This document shows, one piece after another, positions 19,327-27,598 of a stretch of 36,497 bases of DNA. A program made the position numbers and the translations under genes. How positions within the stretch are numbered: position 1 is the first letter of the stretch; every line of letters begins with the position of its first letter. Under the pieces are notes generated by a model. That model saw nothing but the letters and a program-made list of their open reading frames with translations. It was not told the origin of the DNA and made no database searches. The DNA is from Oscillospiraceae bacterium (GTDB lineage Bacteria > Bacillota > Clostridia > Oscillospirales > Acutalibacteraceae), in the NCBI GenBank assembly GCA_015065975.1, contig SVPG01000020.1, positions 1-36,497 of the forward strand, read 5' to 3'.

Positions 19327-20325
19327 ATGCCGTTCGAGATAGTCAGAAATGATATAACCAATATGAAAGCCGATGCGATCGTAAATGCGGCAAATCCCCG
19401 CCCGATCATTGGTTACGGCGTTGACAGCGGTATTCACAAAAAAGCGGGCAGCAAGCTTCTTGAAGCTCGTAAAAAAATAGGCGACATAGAATTCGGTGAT
19501 GCCGCCGCAACCGAAGGGTTTGGACTTGATGCGAAAATAATCATTCACGCCGTTTCACCCGTGTGGCAGGGCGGACGGGCGAACGAGATACAGCTGCTTC
19601 AAAGTTGTTACGAAAAATCGCTTCAGATCGCCGTTGACAACGGCTGCGAGTCGATAGCCTTTCCTCTGCTTTCGGCGGGCAATCACGGCTTTCCGAAGGA
19701 TATCTGTCTCGAGACGGCGATCGGTGTTTTCAGCCGATTCCTTTTGAGACACGATATGCACATATACCTTGTCGTTTTCGGACGCAATGCATTTGAGCTT
19801 TCGGAGAAGCTGATGTGCTCGGTGAAAAGCTATATTGACGACAACTATATCCGCGAAAAAAGTATTGAGGAATACGGCGCTGCGGACAAACGCGATGTGC
19901 GCGAAGCGGAACTTGTTTATCTGAGAAGGGTTATGGAACAGCGCAGCCGCAGCACAAAAGACATAGCTCAGCTCGTGGACGAGGTGGACGAATCCTTTTC
20001 GCAGGCTCTTATCCGTCTGATAGATGAAAAAGGGCTGACCGACCCGTATGTGTACAAGAAGGCGAATATTGACCGAAAGCTGTTTTCGAAGATAAAAAAT
20101 AACAGGGACTACCGACCGGGCAAGGCGACCTGTACAGCCTTTGCGGTCGCGCTGGAGCTTGATGTGAAGCAGACGCGTGAGCTTATAGGAAAAGCGGGAT
20201 ATGCGCTGACGCACAGCAGCAAATTCGATATCATAATAGAATATTTCATCACTTCGGAAAATTACGATATATTTGAGATAAACGAGGTGCTGTTTGCGTT
20301 CGGTCAGCCGCTGCTCGGCGGATAA
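19327..20325 (+). CDS. Macrodomain protein with C-terminal helical (HTH-like) domain
   Basis: This is a 332-residue cytoplasmic protein. Residues 1-165 form a macrodomain, an ADP-ribose binding and often de-ADP-ribosylating module: DITNMKADAIVNAAN (Asn23 in the conserved VNAAN), a glycine loop GYGVDSGIHKKAG that is changed from the canonical GGGGVDGAIH, and PLLSAGNHGFP. Residues about 195-332 are helical, with a KIKNNRDYRPGKATCTAFAVALELDV segment (given in part) that resembles an XRE-like helix-turn-helix seen in many clostridial macrodomain proteins. GAGGGAG lies just before the ATG. A weak terminator separates it from the next gene, also a macrodomain protein. Confidence 0.88.
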   Translation: MPFEIVRNDITNMKADAIVNAANPRPIIGYGVDSGIHKKAGSKLLEARKKIGDIEFGDAAATEGFGLDAKIIIHAVSPVWQGGRANEIQLLQSCYEKSLQIAVDNGCESIAFPLLSAGNHGFPKDICLETAIGVFSRFLLRHDMHIYLVVFGRNAFELSEKLMCSVKSYIDDNYIREKSIEEYGAADKRDVREAELVYLRRVMEQRSRSTKDIAQLVDEVDESFSQALIRLIDEKGLTDPYVYKKANIDRKLFSKIKNNRDYRPGKATCTAFAVALELDVKQTRELIGKAGYALTHSSKFDIIIEYFITSENYDIFEINEVLFAFGQPLLGG

Positions 20326-20328
20326 TTT

Positions 20329-20350
20329 GTCGCTTTTTCGGCGACCTTTT
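20329..20350 (+). terminator. Weak intrinsic terminator between the two macrodomain genes
   Basis: GTCGC pairs with GCGAC around a 7-nt loop and is followed by CTTTTT, 3 nt after the stop codon. The stem is short, so read-through is likely. Confidence 0.6.
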
Positions 20351-20363
20351 TGCGTATGATTTC

Positions 20364-20372
20364 TGGTATACT
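20364..20372 (+). promoter_or_regulatory. Extended -10 promoter of the SseB-macro-HD gene
   Basis: TGGTATACT is an extended -10 element 30 bp before the ATG at 20402. No -35 box is visible. Confidence 0.5.
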
Positions 20373-20401
20373 GCAGATGCAGAAAGGAAAGGAGGAAAAC
20401 G

Positions 20402-22177
20402 ATGAACAATTACATTATTCATGTAAACAGAGTCGAGAAGACCGAATGGATTGAGGCTGTTGAAGACATCGTCGCGAGAATGCGCGAGGAGGGCGAAGAG
20501 GTATCGCAGGAAAGATATTACGAGCTGATCGACGTATTTGCAAAAGCGATAATCAACGGAGGAAAGCTCATTGTTCCCGTGAAGATTCCAAAGTCGCTTG
20601 AGGACGAGATGATCGTCGGAATGCCGAAAGTCGGCGATGAAATCAATCTTAAAGAAGAAGTTAGAATCAGCATCAAAAAGATTGAGCTTCCCGACGGTAC
20701 TGCGGCGCTTGCAGCCTTCACGGATTATGACAAGCTTGATACGGATCAGCCGGAATCGACGATGACCGAAGATGTGGAACGCTGTCTCGAAAGGGCGCTG
20801 ATGATAGAAGAGGTCGACGGTCTGATGATAAACCCGTGGACAGCACCCTGCTTTTTGCCCAAAGGCTATATCAAAATGATATTCGAAAAATGTCTTGAGG
20901 TTAAAGACGAAACGAGGGTCACTTTCACTACGGCGAATATTGCAAGGTATCATTGTGAGTGTATAGTCAATGCCGCAAACAAGACCTTGCTCGGCGGCGG
21001 TGGCGTTGACGGCGCGATACACCGTGAGGCAGGTCCCGGACTGCTCGAGGAATGCCGCACGCTCGGAGGCTGTGAGACGGGACAGGCGAAGATCACGGGA
21101 GGTCACGCTCTGATGGCTCGTTACGTGATACACACAGTCGGTCCTGTTTACACGGGAAAAGAAACCGACGCGCAGATGCTCGGTCGCTGTTACTGGAACA
21201 GTCTTGAGCTCGCCCGCTCAAAGAATATTCACTCAATAGCCTTTCCCGCGATATCAACGGGAGCATACAGATACCCGTTTGTGCCGGCGGCGGAAGTTGC
21301 GGTCAGAACGGTTTTTGACTGGCTGAAAATAAATCCGCAATACGCAATGAGGGTCACCTTCGTTCTGAGCAGTCGTGAAAACGCCGATGTTTACAGGGCG
21401 GTGTGGGCAGATTACGCAGCGGAATATGACGCAGACCTGACGGCAGGCGCAAACGACGGAATCCTCGAGAGGGCTGTCAGCTTTGCGATGGAGGCGCATA
21501 GGGGAGCGGTCAGAAAAGGGAGCGACCGTCCGTATATTCTCCACCCGATCGAAACGCTCGGAATACTTGCATCGATGAATGCAGACATAAATCTTATGGC
21601 GGCGGGAGTTCTGCACGATACCCTTGAGGATACCGATACTTCGCTTCTTGATATTTACGAGCAGTTCGGTGCTGATACAGCGGCGCTTGTGAATGCGCAT
21701 ACCGAGGATAAGAGAAGATGCTGGTTTCTGAGAAAGCTGCATACCGTAAACGAAATACCGAATCTCGACATCCGAATGAAAATGCTCGTTATTGCCGACA
21801 AGGTTGCAAATCTGAGAAATATGTATTCCGATTACAAGAAAATCGGCGAAGAGCTCTGGACTCGGTTCAACGCACCGAAGGCTTTGCAGGCGTGGTATTA
21901 CGGCAGTATAAACGACTCGCTCGCGGAGCTTGCCGATTATGTCGAAACACGGGATATTTACTGGGAGATGACGGCTCTTTTCAAGGACCTGTTTGTCGAT
22001 TATTTCATCGACGACGAAAATGATGTAATATATCAGGCAAGTGCGGATAAAACGATATATATGCTTTGCAGGAGCGACTGCTGCTGGAGACAGACCGAAG
22101 AGGGTCTGCCCGACGGACTGAGGCAGATTCACCGAAAGGCGGCGGAACGCATCGAGGACAACTGGACAGAAGAATAA
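20402..22177 (+). CDS. SseB - macrodomain - RSH-type (alarmone hydrolase-like) HD domain fusion protein
   Basis: This 591-residue protein has three domains. Residues about 15-145 look like an SseB N-terminal domain (GGKLIVPV, AALAAFTDYDKL, VDGLMINPW). Residues about 173-335 are a MacroD-type macrodomain with VNAAN, GGGGVDGAIHREAGPGL, ARYVIHTVGPVY and STGAYRYP, all intact. Residues about 350-520 are an HD domain of the RelA/SpoT hydrolase kind: YILHP (His381), HDTLEDT (His405, Asp406, Glu409, Asp410) and ADKVANL (Asp466, Asn470), matching in kind and spacing the metal ligands of (p)ppGpp hydrolases. No synthetase domain is present. GGAGG lies 5-6 nt before the ATG. I infer a nucleotide-processing enzyme acting on ADP-ribose adducts and alarmone-like compounds. 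Confidence 0.9.
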   Translation: MNNYIIHVNRVEKTEWIEAVEDIVARMREEGEEVSQERYYELIDVFAKAIINGGKLIVPVKIPKSLEDEMIVGMPKVGDEINLKEEVRISIKKIELPDGTAALAAFTDYDKLDTDQPESTMTEDVERCLERALMIEEVDGLMINPWTAPCFLPKGYIKMIFEKCLEVKDETRVTFTTANIARYHCECIVNAANKTLLGGGGVDGAIHREAGPGLLEECRTLGGCETGQAKITGGHALMARYVIHTVGPVYTGKETDAQMLGRCYWNSLELARSKNIHSIAFPAISTGAYRYPFVPAAEVAVRTVFDWLKINPQYAMRVTFVLSSRENADVYRAVWADYAAEYDADLTAGANDGILERAVSFAMEAHRGAVRKGSDRPYILHPIETLGILASMNADINLMAAGVLHDTLEDTDTSLLDIYEQFGADTAALVNAHTEDKRRCWFLRKLHTVNEIPNLDIRMKMLVIADKVANLRNMYSDYKKIGEELWTRFNAPKALQAWYYGSINDSLAELADYVETRDIYWEMTALFKDLFVDYFIDDENDVIYQASADKTIYMLCRSDCCWRQTEEGLPDGLRQIHRKAAERIEDNWTEE

Positions 22178-22187
22178 CAGGGTAAAG

Positions 22188-22222
22188 AAAAAAGGACGAC
22201 AGATTTTTCTGTCGTCCTTTTT
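22188..22222. terminator. Bidirectional terminator between SseB-macro-HD gene and small helical protein gene
   Basis: AAAAAGGACGACAGA pairs with TCTGTCGTCCTTTTT around a TTTT loop, flanked by A- and T-tracts. Confidence 0.93.
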
Positions 22223-22231
22223 GATTGTCGA

Positions 22232-22456
22232 TTATTTGCTGAAAAGTCCCTTTGCCTTGTCGAGGAGATCACCGATTGCGGAGGAATCGCCGATCTTTGC
22301 CTTGATAGCGGTTACGATGTTTTCGATTGCATCATCGGGAAGATCGTCAGCGATGTCCTTGATGGTGCCCTTGGGGTCAGCCTTGAACTTCTTGAGGAGA
22401 CCTTCGTCGCCTGTGACCTTGGAGACGAGCTCGTTGATCTTTTCTTTGATATCCAT
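22232..22456 (-). CDS. Small conserved helical protein (Nif11/RiPP-leader-like sequence)
   Basis: This is a 74-residue soluble, helical protein. It begins MDIKEKINELVSKV, continues LLKKFKADPKGTIKDI and LPDDAIENIVTAIKAKIG, and ends with a Lys-rich DKAKGLFSK tail. Short proteins of this kind are common in Clostridia, sometimes in several copies; the 'LLKKFKADP' part resembles Nif11-type leader domains, but there is no core peptide or modification enzyme here. AAGGAA lies about 10 nt before the ATG, a good promoter lies at 22490-22518 and a terminator at 22188-22222, so it is a complete single-gene unit. Function unknown. Confidence 0.8.
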   Translation of the reverse strand: MDIKEKINELVSKVTGDEGLLKKFKADPKGTIKDIADDLPDDAIENIVTAIKAKIGDSSAIGDLLDKAKGLFSK

Positions 22457-22489
22457 TGGAAAATCATTCCTTTCAGTTTTGTCAATCTG

Positions 22490-22518
22490 ATTTTATCATA
22501 TGACCGCCGTTATTTCAA
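22490..22518 (-). promoter_or_regulatory. Promoter of the small helical protein gene
   Basis: In minus sense TTGAAA (22518-22513), a 17-bp spacer and TAAAAT (22495-22490). Confidence 0.8.
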
Positions 22519-22566
22519 GGCAAGTTTTATTTGATATAAAGTTGACAGTAGTGCAACCTGTTTTGA

Positions 22567-22575
22567 TGTTATGAT
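22567..22575 (+). promoter_or_regulatory. Extended -10 promoter candidate for the phage-type operon
   Basis: TGTTATGAT is an extended -10 element directly before the AAAGGAGG site at 22585-22592. A TTGACA at 22542-22547 is too far upstream (22-bp spacer) to be a standard -35. Confidence 0.45.
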
Positions 22576-22635
22576 ACACGCAGGAAAGGAGGAAAGCGTA
22601 CGGATATTTATGCACAGATAAAAGAGAAGTATCTG

Positions 22636-23178
22636 ATGGGCGGCGTGACGCACGCAATGCTTGCGCAGGAATTCGGCGTGCCCGTTGCAACGATCAGACG
22701 AAGGGCGGCTCAGGAGGGGTGGAAGAAACAGCGTAAACAGAAAACGGGTGAAACGGATACAGAGTCACAGAAGAAAACTCACATCTCGCGTCAGCTCGAG
22801 ATAACCGACCGACTGCTCGATATTATAGCGCAGGCTCTCGAAAATCCCGACGAGCTTTTCGGATATGTCGAGTGTCAGAAGGTCGGCGGCGAGGTTGAGT
22901 TTGCGTATGAGAAAATACCCTACATCAACGACGCGAGACTGGCGAGGCTGGTCAAAGCCGTCTCGGATATTTTCGAGCTTCAGAGGCTCGCTCTTTGTAT
23001 TCCGGAGTTCAAGGAACAGCACGACGCACAGTTTGCCGAAAGGAAGCTCGACCTCGAACTGCTCAAAATCGAAAAGTCGGCAAAGAACATGAGCCTTTGT
23101 GCGGACGACGGCTTTATTGCGGCGCTGGGACTTGAGATTGCGTCGGAAGGGACGGAGAGCGATATTGACAGCATTTGA
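22636..23178 (+). CDS. Phage terminase small subunit
   Basis: The protein has about 180 residues from the first in-frame ATG. Its N-terminus is a helix-turn-helix (MLAQEFGVPVATIRRRAAQEGW), the DNA-binding part of small terminases; a charged linker and a long helical region (about 50-170) follow, as in oligomeric TerS proteins. The coding frame stays open and homologous-looking upstream: IYAQIKEKYLMGG would supply the first helix of the HTH. The AAAGGAGG site at 22585-22592 is ideally placed for a start at 22600, but that codon is ACG, not ATG. No other ATG, GTG or TTG is available in frame. The large subunit overlaps its 3' end by 14 nt. Confidence 0.82.
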   Translation: MGGVTHAMLAQEFGVPVATIRRRAAQEGWKKQRKQKTGETDTESQKKTHISRQLEITDRLLDIIAQALENPDELFGYVECQKVGGEVEFAYEKIPYINDARLARLVKAVSDIFELQRLALCIPEFKEQHDAQFAERKLDLELLKIEKSAKNMSLCADDGFIAALGLEIASEGTESDIDSI

Positions 23179-24499
23179 GAAAAGAATATCACAGCTGCGG
23201 CGGTCGGTCGGCGAGCAGGAGAGCGGCGGGTTCAGATTTACCCCCTTTTCGAAAAAGCAGCGGCTTGTGCTCGGCTGGTGGTGCGAAGGCAGCCCCTACG
23301 CAGGCTGTGACGGCGTTATAGCCGACGGAGCGGTACGTTCGGGAAAAACCGTGGCGATGTCGCTCGGGTTTGTGATGTGGGCAATGCACAGCTTTTCGGG
23401 ACGGTCGTTTGCGATATGCGCAAAGACCATAGGTTCTGCCGAACGAAATATTCTGACCCAGCTGCGGCAGATACTGAAAAACAGAGGATATACCCTCAGG
23501 GAGGATCGTTCGCGCCATCTCATGACCGTTTCAAAAGGTTCGGTCAGCAACGATTTCTATTGCTTCGGCGGCAGGGACGAGAGCTCGCAGGACCTTATAC
23601 AGGGAATGACGCTGGCGGGAGTTTATCTCGACGAGGCGGCGCTTATGCCCGAATCGTTTGTCAGTCAGGCAACGGCGAGATGCTCGGTCGACGGCTCGAA
23701 GCTGTGGTTCAACTGCAACCCCGAAGGTCCGTATCACTGGTTCAAAAAGGGGTGGATAGACAGGAGAAAGGAACGAAATCTGCTCTATGTCCACTTTGAA
23801 ATGGCGGATAATCTAAGTCTGTCGAAGGAGATAATCGAGCGGTATATGACCATGTATCAGGGAGTTTTCCACAGACGGTACGTGCTCGGTGAATGGTGTG
23901 CGGCTCAGGGTCTTGTCTATCCGATGTTCGACGCCGAACGCAATATAGGCGGGCAGGAGAGTGCTGCCGAGAGGTGGTTCATGTCGTGCGATTACGGAAC
24001 ACAGAACCCGTTTGCGCTCGGGCTTATCTCCGCCCGAAAGGGAGAGGACGGAGATTTTTACTGCCTTGAAAAGGAGTTTTATCACGACGGACGAAAAAAG
24101 GGTCAGATGACCGACAGTGAATATGCCGACGCACTCGAAGAGTTTGCGAAGGATACGCAGGCGCAGACGGTTGTTGTGGACCCGTCTGCGGCATCGTTCA
24201 TAGCCGAGCTTCGTTCACGCGGGTGGAAGGTGATAAAGGCGAAAAATGATGTTGCGGAAGGGATAAGATGCGTCGCACGTGCGCTGTCGGCGGGAAAGCT
24301 GAGGGTCATGCCGTCCTGCGAGAATACCATACGCGAGTTTGCGACCTATATTTGGGACGAGACAGCGTGCAGCAGGGGAGACGACCGACCCGTGAAACAG
24401 AATGACCATGCGATGGATATGCTCAGATACGCGCTTATGACCGACAGAAAAACAGCGTCGGCAAGAAAGGAGCGCTATTCGGGCAAGGGAGCAACATAA
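23165..24499 (+). CDS. Phage terminase large subunit
   Basis: This 444-residue DNA-packaging motor has an N-terminal ATPase with Walker A GAVRSGKT (residues 55-62) and Walker B GVYLDEAAL. The C-terminal RNase-H-like nuclease has acidic motifs SCDYGTQNP, VVVDPSAA and a final HAMDMLRYAL. It resembles the PBSX/SPP1-type family (phage_term_2). TTG at 23165 was chosen as start: GGAG lies 6 nt upstream and it gives a 14-nt overlap with the small subunit; a longer frame from 23099 would read through most of the small-subunit end. Both motor and nuclease motifs look intact, so DNA packaging should be possible. Confidence 0.95.
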   Translation: MTAFEKRISQLRRSVGEQESGGFRFTPFSKKQRLVLGWWCEGSPYAGCDGVIADGAVRSGKTVAMSLGFVMWAMHSFSGRSFAICAKTIGSAERNILTQLRQILKNRGYTLREDRSRHLMTVSKGSVSNDFYCFGGRDESSQDLIQGMTLAGVYLDEAALMPESFVSQATARCSVDGSKLWFNCNPEGPYHWFKKGWIDRRKERNLLYVHFEMADNLSLSKEIIERYMTMYQGVFHRRYVLGEWCAAQGLVYPMFDAERNIGGQESAAERWFMSCDYGTQNPFALGLISARKGEDGDFYCLEKEFYHDGRKKGQMTDSEYADALEEFAKDTQAQTVVVDPSAASFIAELRSRGWKVIKAKNDVAEGIRCVARALSAGKLRVMPSCENTIREFATYIWDETACSRGDDRPVKQNDHAMDMLRYALMTDRKTASARKERYSGKGAT

Positions 24500-24523
24500 A
24501 GGTGATCGAAAGGAGAAGGATGA

Positions 24524-25831
24524 ATGTCGCTTTCAGATATTATTAATGCGGAAGTTGACGGCCTTTACGGCAAAAAGGTTCTTGAGGATATGGGGCAGAT
24601 AATTGCCCTCTATGACTTTTACGAGGGTAAGGGTCAGGACTGGGAAACGGCGCACGATCTCGATTATACGCCGACAAAGCTGCGCACGAATCTCTGTAAA
24701 AAGCTTATAAAGAGAGAAGCGCGTTTCATGTTCGGAAGAACCCCCGAGATCAGGGTCTGTTCGGACGACAGCGAGATACTCACGGAGCATCAGCGTGCGC
24801 TCAGAGATGTTCTTGAGGAGAATTCGTTTTCCGAGCGCCTGATAAAAGGTATGCGAGACTGCCTTATCGGAAAGAGGGTTGCGATAAAGCTGACGGGCGG
24901 TGTGAATGAACCGATAGGCGTGCAGTTCAGACCGTCGATGGAGTTTGTGTTTGAACCGTTTGAAGAGGATTCGGACAAGCTCAAAAAGATAATTTTCTTT
25001 TACAGGATAAATGACGAGAAGAATTTCTCGGATCAGAGAATATGGCGTCAGAAATATGAGATGCACGCAAACAGGTGTTTTGTCACCGAAGGCATCTACA
25101 ACGGAAGAGGCGAATGTGTCGAGGGCGGAGAATGCATGAACACAGGTCTCGATTTCATTCCCTGCAGAGTTGTCATAAACGACGGTCTGACGGGCGATCT
25201 GACAGGTGAGAGCGATGTTGAAGAGCTCATCGGCAATCAGAACGCATACAACCGTCTCAAGTCGGATGACATCGACGCTCTGAGATTCAATATGTTCCCG
25301 CAGCGGGTAGCGGTCGATGCCGACGGCAGCTCGCTTGAAAATATGGTCATCGCACCGGGCTCGCTGATCGATCTTATGACCGATCCTGCCCGAGGTGATG
25401 ACGGCGATCAGGCAAGTCTTTCAATGCTTGAATCAAAGTTTGGCTATGATGCGAGATTCGAGCACACGATGAACCGCATCAAGCAGGATATGCATGAAAT
25501 GCTCGGTGTGCCCAATCTGTCGCTTGAACAGCTTCAGGGTCTTGCACAGTCGGGAAAAAGCATGAAAGCGCTTTACTGGGAGCTCATTGAGCGAAGTGAG
25601 GAACGCTGGACGGTATGGGAGCCTGCGCTCAAATGGATGTGCCGCAGCATACTCAGAATGCTTTCCGTCTACGGGGACTGCCGATACGATGAAAACTATA
25701 CCGTTTCGGTGGAGCATCTCTATCCCATTCTTGAGGACGAGGAATCGGAGCGCGAGCTCGATCTTCGCGAGGTGGCGGCAGGTGTCCGGACGCCTGAGAG
25801 TTACCGCGAGAAATGGATAAACGCAGTATAG
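24524..25831 (+). CDS. Phage portal protein, SPP1 gp6-like
   Basis: This 435-residue protein forms the dodecameric ring through which DNA enters the capsid. The SPP1 gp6-like pattern is seen in the N-terminal LYDFYEGKGQDWETAHD, NLCKKLIKREARFMFG, the central ELIGNQNAYNRLKSDDIDALRFN stem/wing region and the C-terminal LSLEQLQGLAQSGKSMKALYWEL crown region (given in parts). GGAGAAGGA lies before the ATG. It lies 24 nt after the terminase gene, as usual. Confidence 0.93.
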   Translation: MSLSDIINAEVDGLYGKKVLEDMGQIIALYDFYEGKGQDWETAHDLDYTPTKLRTNLCKKLIKREARFMFGRTPEIRVCSDDSEILTEHQRALRDVLEENSFSERLIKGMRDCLIGKRVAIKLTGGVNEPIGVQFRPSMEFVFEPFEEDSDKLKKIIFFYRINDEKNFSDQRIWRQKYEMHANRCFVTEGIYNGRGECVEGGECMNTGLDFIPCRVVINDGLTGDLTGESDVEELIGNQNAYNRLKSDDIDALRFNMFPQRVAVDADGSSLENMVIAPGSLIDLMTDPARGDDGDQASLSMLESKFGYDARFEHTMNRIKQDMHEMLGVPNLSLEQLQGLAQSGKSMKALYWELIERSEERWTVWEPALKWMCRSILRMLSVYGDCRYDENYTVSVEHLYPILEDEESERELDLREVAAGVRTPESYREKWINAV

Positions 25832-25908
25832 TGCGGAAAATGTCGACGGACGAAAAACGGGGAACTTTTGGCACGGGCTGAGACCCGATGCAAAGAAAGG
25901 ATGACAGG

Positions 25909-26532
25909 ATGAAAAACACTTCAAAAATTCTCAGGAGACTGCTCTTTGCTCCGATAGCGATGTGCTGCGGAGCGCTGGCCGACATTGACGGTGAGGAACT
26001 GACACGCATCGTGGAAAAACGCACCGCAAGAGCCGAAACAGCCGTTCTGCGCGATTATTTTGCACAGCACGGCGTTGAGGGTGAAGAAGCCGAGGAGGCT
26101 ATGGAGGAATTTCGAAGGAAAAGAAGGGCTGCTCAGCCTTCCGAGCAGCAGCTCGGAGCACTGCGCGAGAGAGCGGAAAAGGCCGAAAAGGCGGCAAAGC
26201 TGGCGGATATCAGAACCCGCACGGGTATGGGTATGATGAAGCTCGGCATCGCTCAGGAGCACTTTGACGACGTTATGACCCTTGTTGAGAAGGAGATCGG
26301 AGATAATTCCGATACCGAACAGATAAATGCGGCAATCGAGGCGGTCGTTGCACGGCTTCCGGGTTTTGCGTCAGCGCAAGGGTATAACGCAGGCTCAAAA
26401 GGCAATTTCCCGAGATCGGATTCATATTCGGTTATGCAGCAGCAGCTCGACGCCGCAAGATCGGCGGGGAACAACGCGGCAGCGGTTTCGATCATTTCGC
26501 ACGCCGCTGCAAAAGGAATAAAGCTGCGCTGA
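25909..26532 (+). CDS. Phage capsid scaffolding protein
   Basis: This is a 207-residue, highly charged helical protein: residues about 35-110 contain coiled-coil-like EERAEKAEKAAKLA repeats, followed by a QLDAARSAGNNAAAV helix at the end. Size, composition and position between portal and major capsid identify a scaffold protein. The ATG at 25909 has AAAGG 9 nt upstream and is preferred to the ATG at 25888. The first 25 residues (basic, then hydrophobic LLFAPIAMCCGALA) look unusually like a signal or membrane segment, which is odd for a scaffold. No protease motif is seen. Confidence 0.8.
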   Translation: MKNTSKILRRLLFAPIAMCCGALADIDGEELTRIVEKRTARAETAVLRDYFAQHGVEGEEAEEAMEEFRRKRRAAQPSEQQLGALRERAEKAEKAAKLADIRTRTGMGMMKLGIAQEHFDDVMTLVEKEIGDNSDTEQINAAIEAVVARLPGFASAQGYNAGSKGNFPRSDSYSVMQQQLDAARSAGNNAAAVSIISHAAAKGIKLR

Positions 26533-26566
26533 CGGCAGCGTAAAGAATCAGAAAGGACTTGATTTA

Positions 26567-27511
26567 ATGGCAAATATCACAGGTACAGGTACCGTATGGA
26601 ACCTTCCCAACTATGCAGGACAGCTCTACACCTCCACTCCGACCGAAACTCCGTTTCTCAATATGATCGCGGCAAATGCGGTCATGACTGACAACTTCGA
26701 GTTTCCGACAGGTGCGGAATATTCCCACGAGGCGGCTGCTCAGCCGTCCATAACCGAAGTGGGCTCTCTTACCGCTCCCGGTGCTATCGGCTATGTGCGC
26801 ACACAGAGCAAGAACGTCACACAGATCTTCCAGGAGAAGGTCAGCGTCAGCTATGCAAGACTTGCAAACTGCGGACGTCTCTCCGGTGTGTCCTCCTCTT
26901 TCAGCCGTGAGGCTGTTCCCGATGAGCTCGAATTCCAGACCACACGTGCGCTCGAGAAGATCGCCCGCGACATCGAGTACACCTTCATCAACGGAACATA
27001 TCAGCTCAGCGATGCGGCAAATGTGGCAAACAGAACACGCGGTATGCTTTCCGCATGCCAGACCTCTGTCGATGCCGAGGGTGCTGCTCTGACAAAGTCC
27101 CTGCTCAATGATGCTTTCAGACAGGCATTCGATGCAGGCGCAACCTTCACAAATATGGTCATCTTCTGCGGCGCAGACGTCAAGCAGGCCATCACCACCG
27201 CATATGCGGACCAGATGGGCTTCAACATCTCCGCAAACACAGGCGGTGCAAACATCATGCAGATCGAGACCGATTTCGGTCCCGTATCCATCGTCATCAG
27301 CAGATATATGCCCGAGGGAACTCTGCTCGGTGCGGACGTTTCCTGCATCAGACCTGTTGAGCAGGAGGTTCCCGGCAAGGGCAACTTCTTCCGTGAACAG
27401 CTTTCCAAGACAGGTGCTGCTGAGGAGTATCAGATCTTCGGTCAGATCGGACTCGACCACGGTCCCGAATGGAAGCATTTCAAGATCACCGATATCGGTG
27501 CAGCCGAGTAA
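26567..27511 (+). CDS. Phage major capsid protein (SU10-like)
   Basis: This 314-residue protein starts with a typical N-arm (GTGTVWNLPNYAGQLYTSTPTETPFLNMI), has an E-loop-like region EFPTGAEYSHEAAAQPS, and an A-domain with DIEYTFINGTYQLS and RGMLSACQTS. The pattern is that of HK97-fold capsid proteins in the SU10/DUF5309 group. The codon usage is the cleanest of the cluster (mostly C-ending codons), as expected for the most abundant product. GAAAGGA lies before the ATG. A stable hairpin lies just after its stop. Confidence 0.92.
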   Translation: MANITGTGTVWNLPNYAGQLYTSTPTETPFLNMIAANAVMTDNFEFPTGAEYSHEAAAQPSITEVGSLTAPGAIGYVRTQSKNVTQIFQEKVSVSYARLANCGRLSGVSSSFSREAVPDELEFQTTRALEKIARDIEYTFINGTYQLSDAANVANRTRGMLSACQTSVDAEGAALTKSLLNDAFRQAFDAGATFTNMVIFCGADVKQAITTAYADQMGFNISANTGGANIMQIETDFGPVSIVISRYMPEGTLLGADVSCIRPVEQEVPGKGNFFREQLSKTGAAEEYQIFGQIGLDHGPEWKHFKITDIGAAE

Positions 27512-27522
27512 TTTCCGCATCT

Positions 27523-27564
27523 GAGGGGGACGCGGTCCGAATATCTTTTCGGACCGCACCCTCG
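27523..27564 (+). promoter_or_regulatory. Stable stem-loop after the capsid gene
   Basis: GCGGTCCGA and TCGGACCGC form a 9-bp stem with an 8-nt loop, extended by GAGGG/CCCTC. No T-run follows, so it is probably an mRNA-stabilising or partial stop element that lets capsid mRNA outnumber downstream messages. Confidence 0.6.
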
Positions 27565-27598
27565 GCGGTTTGCCTAATGTGAAAGGATGGTGACCTGC

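Noticed and set aside
18483-19409. 308-residue minus-strand ORF opposite the oxidoreductase
   Set aside because: It covers the FAD domain of the real gene and the terminator; no ribosome binding site.
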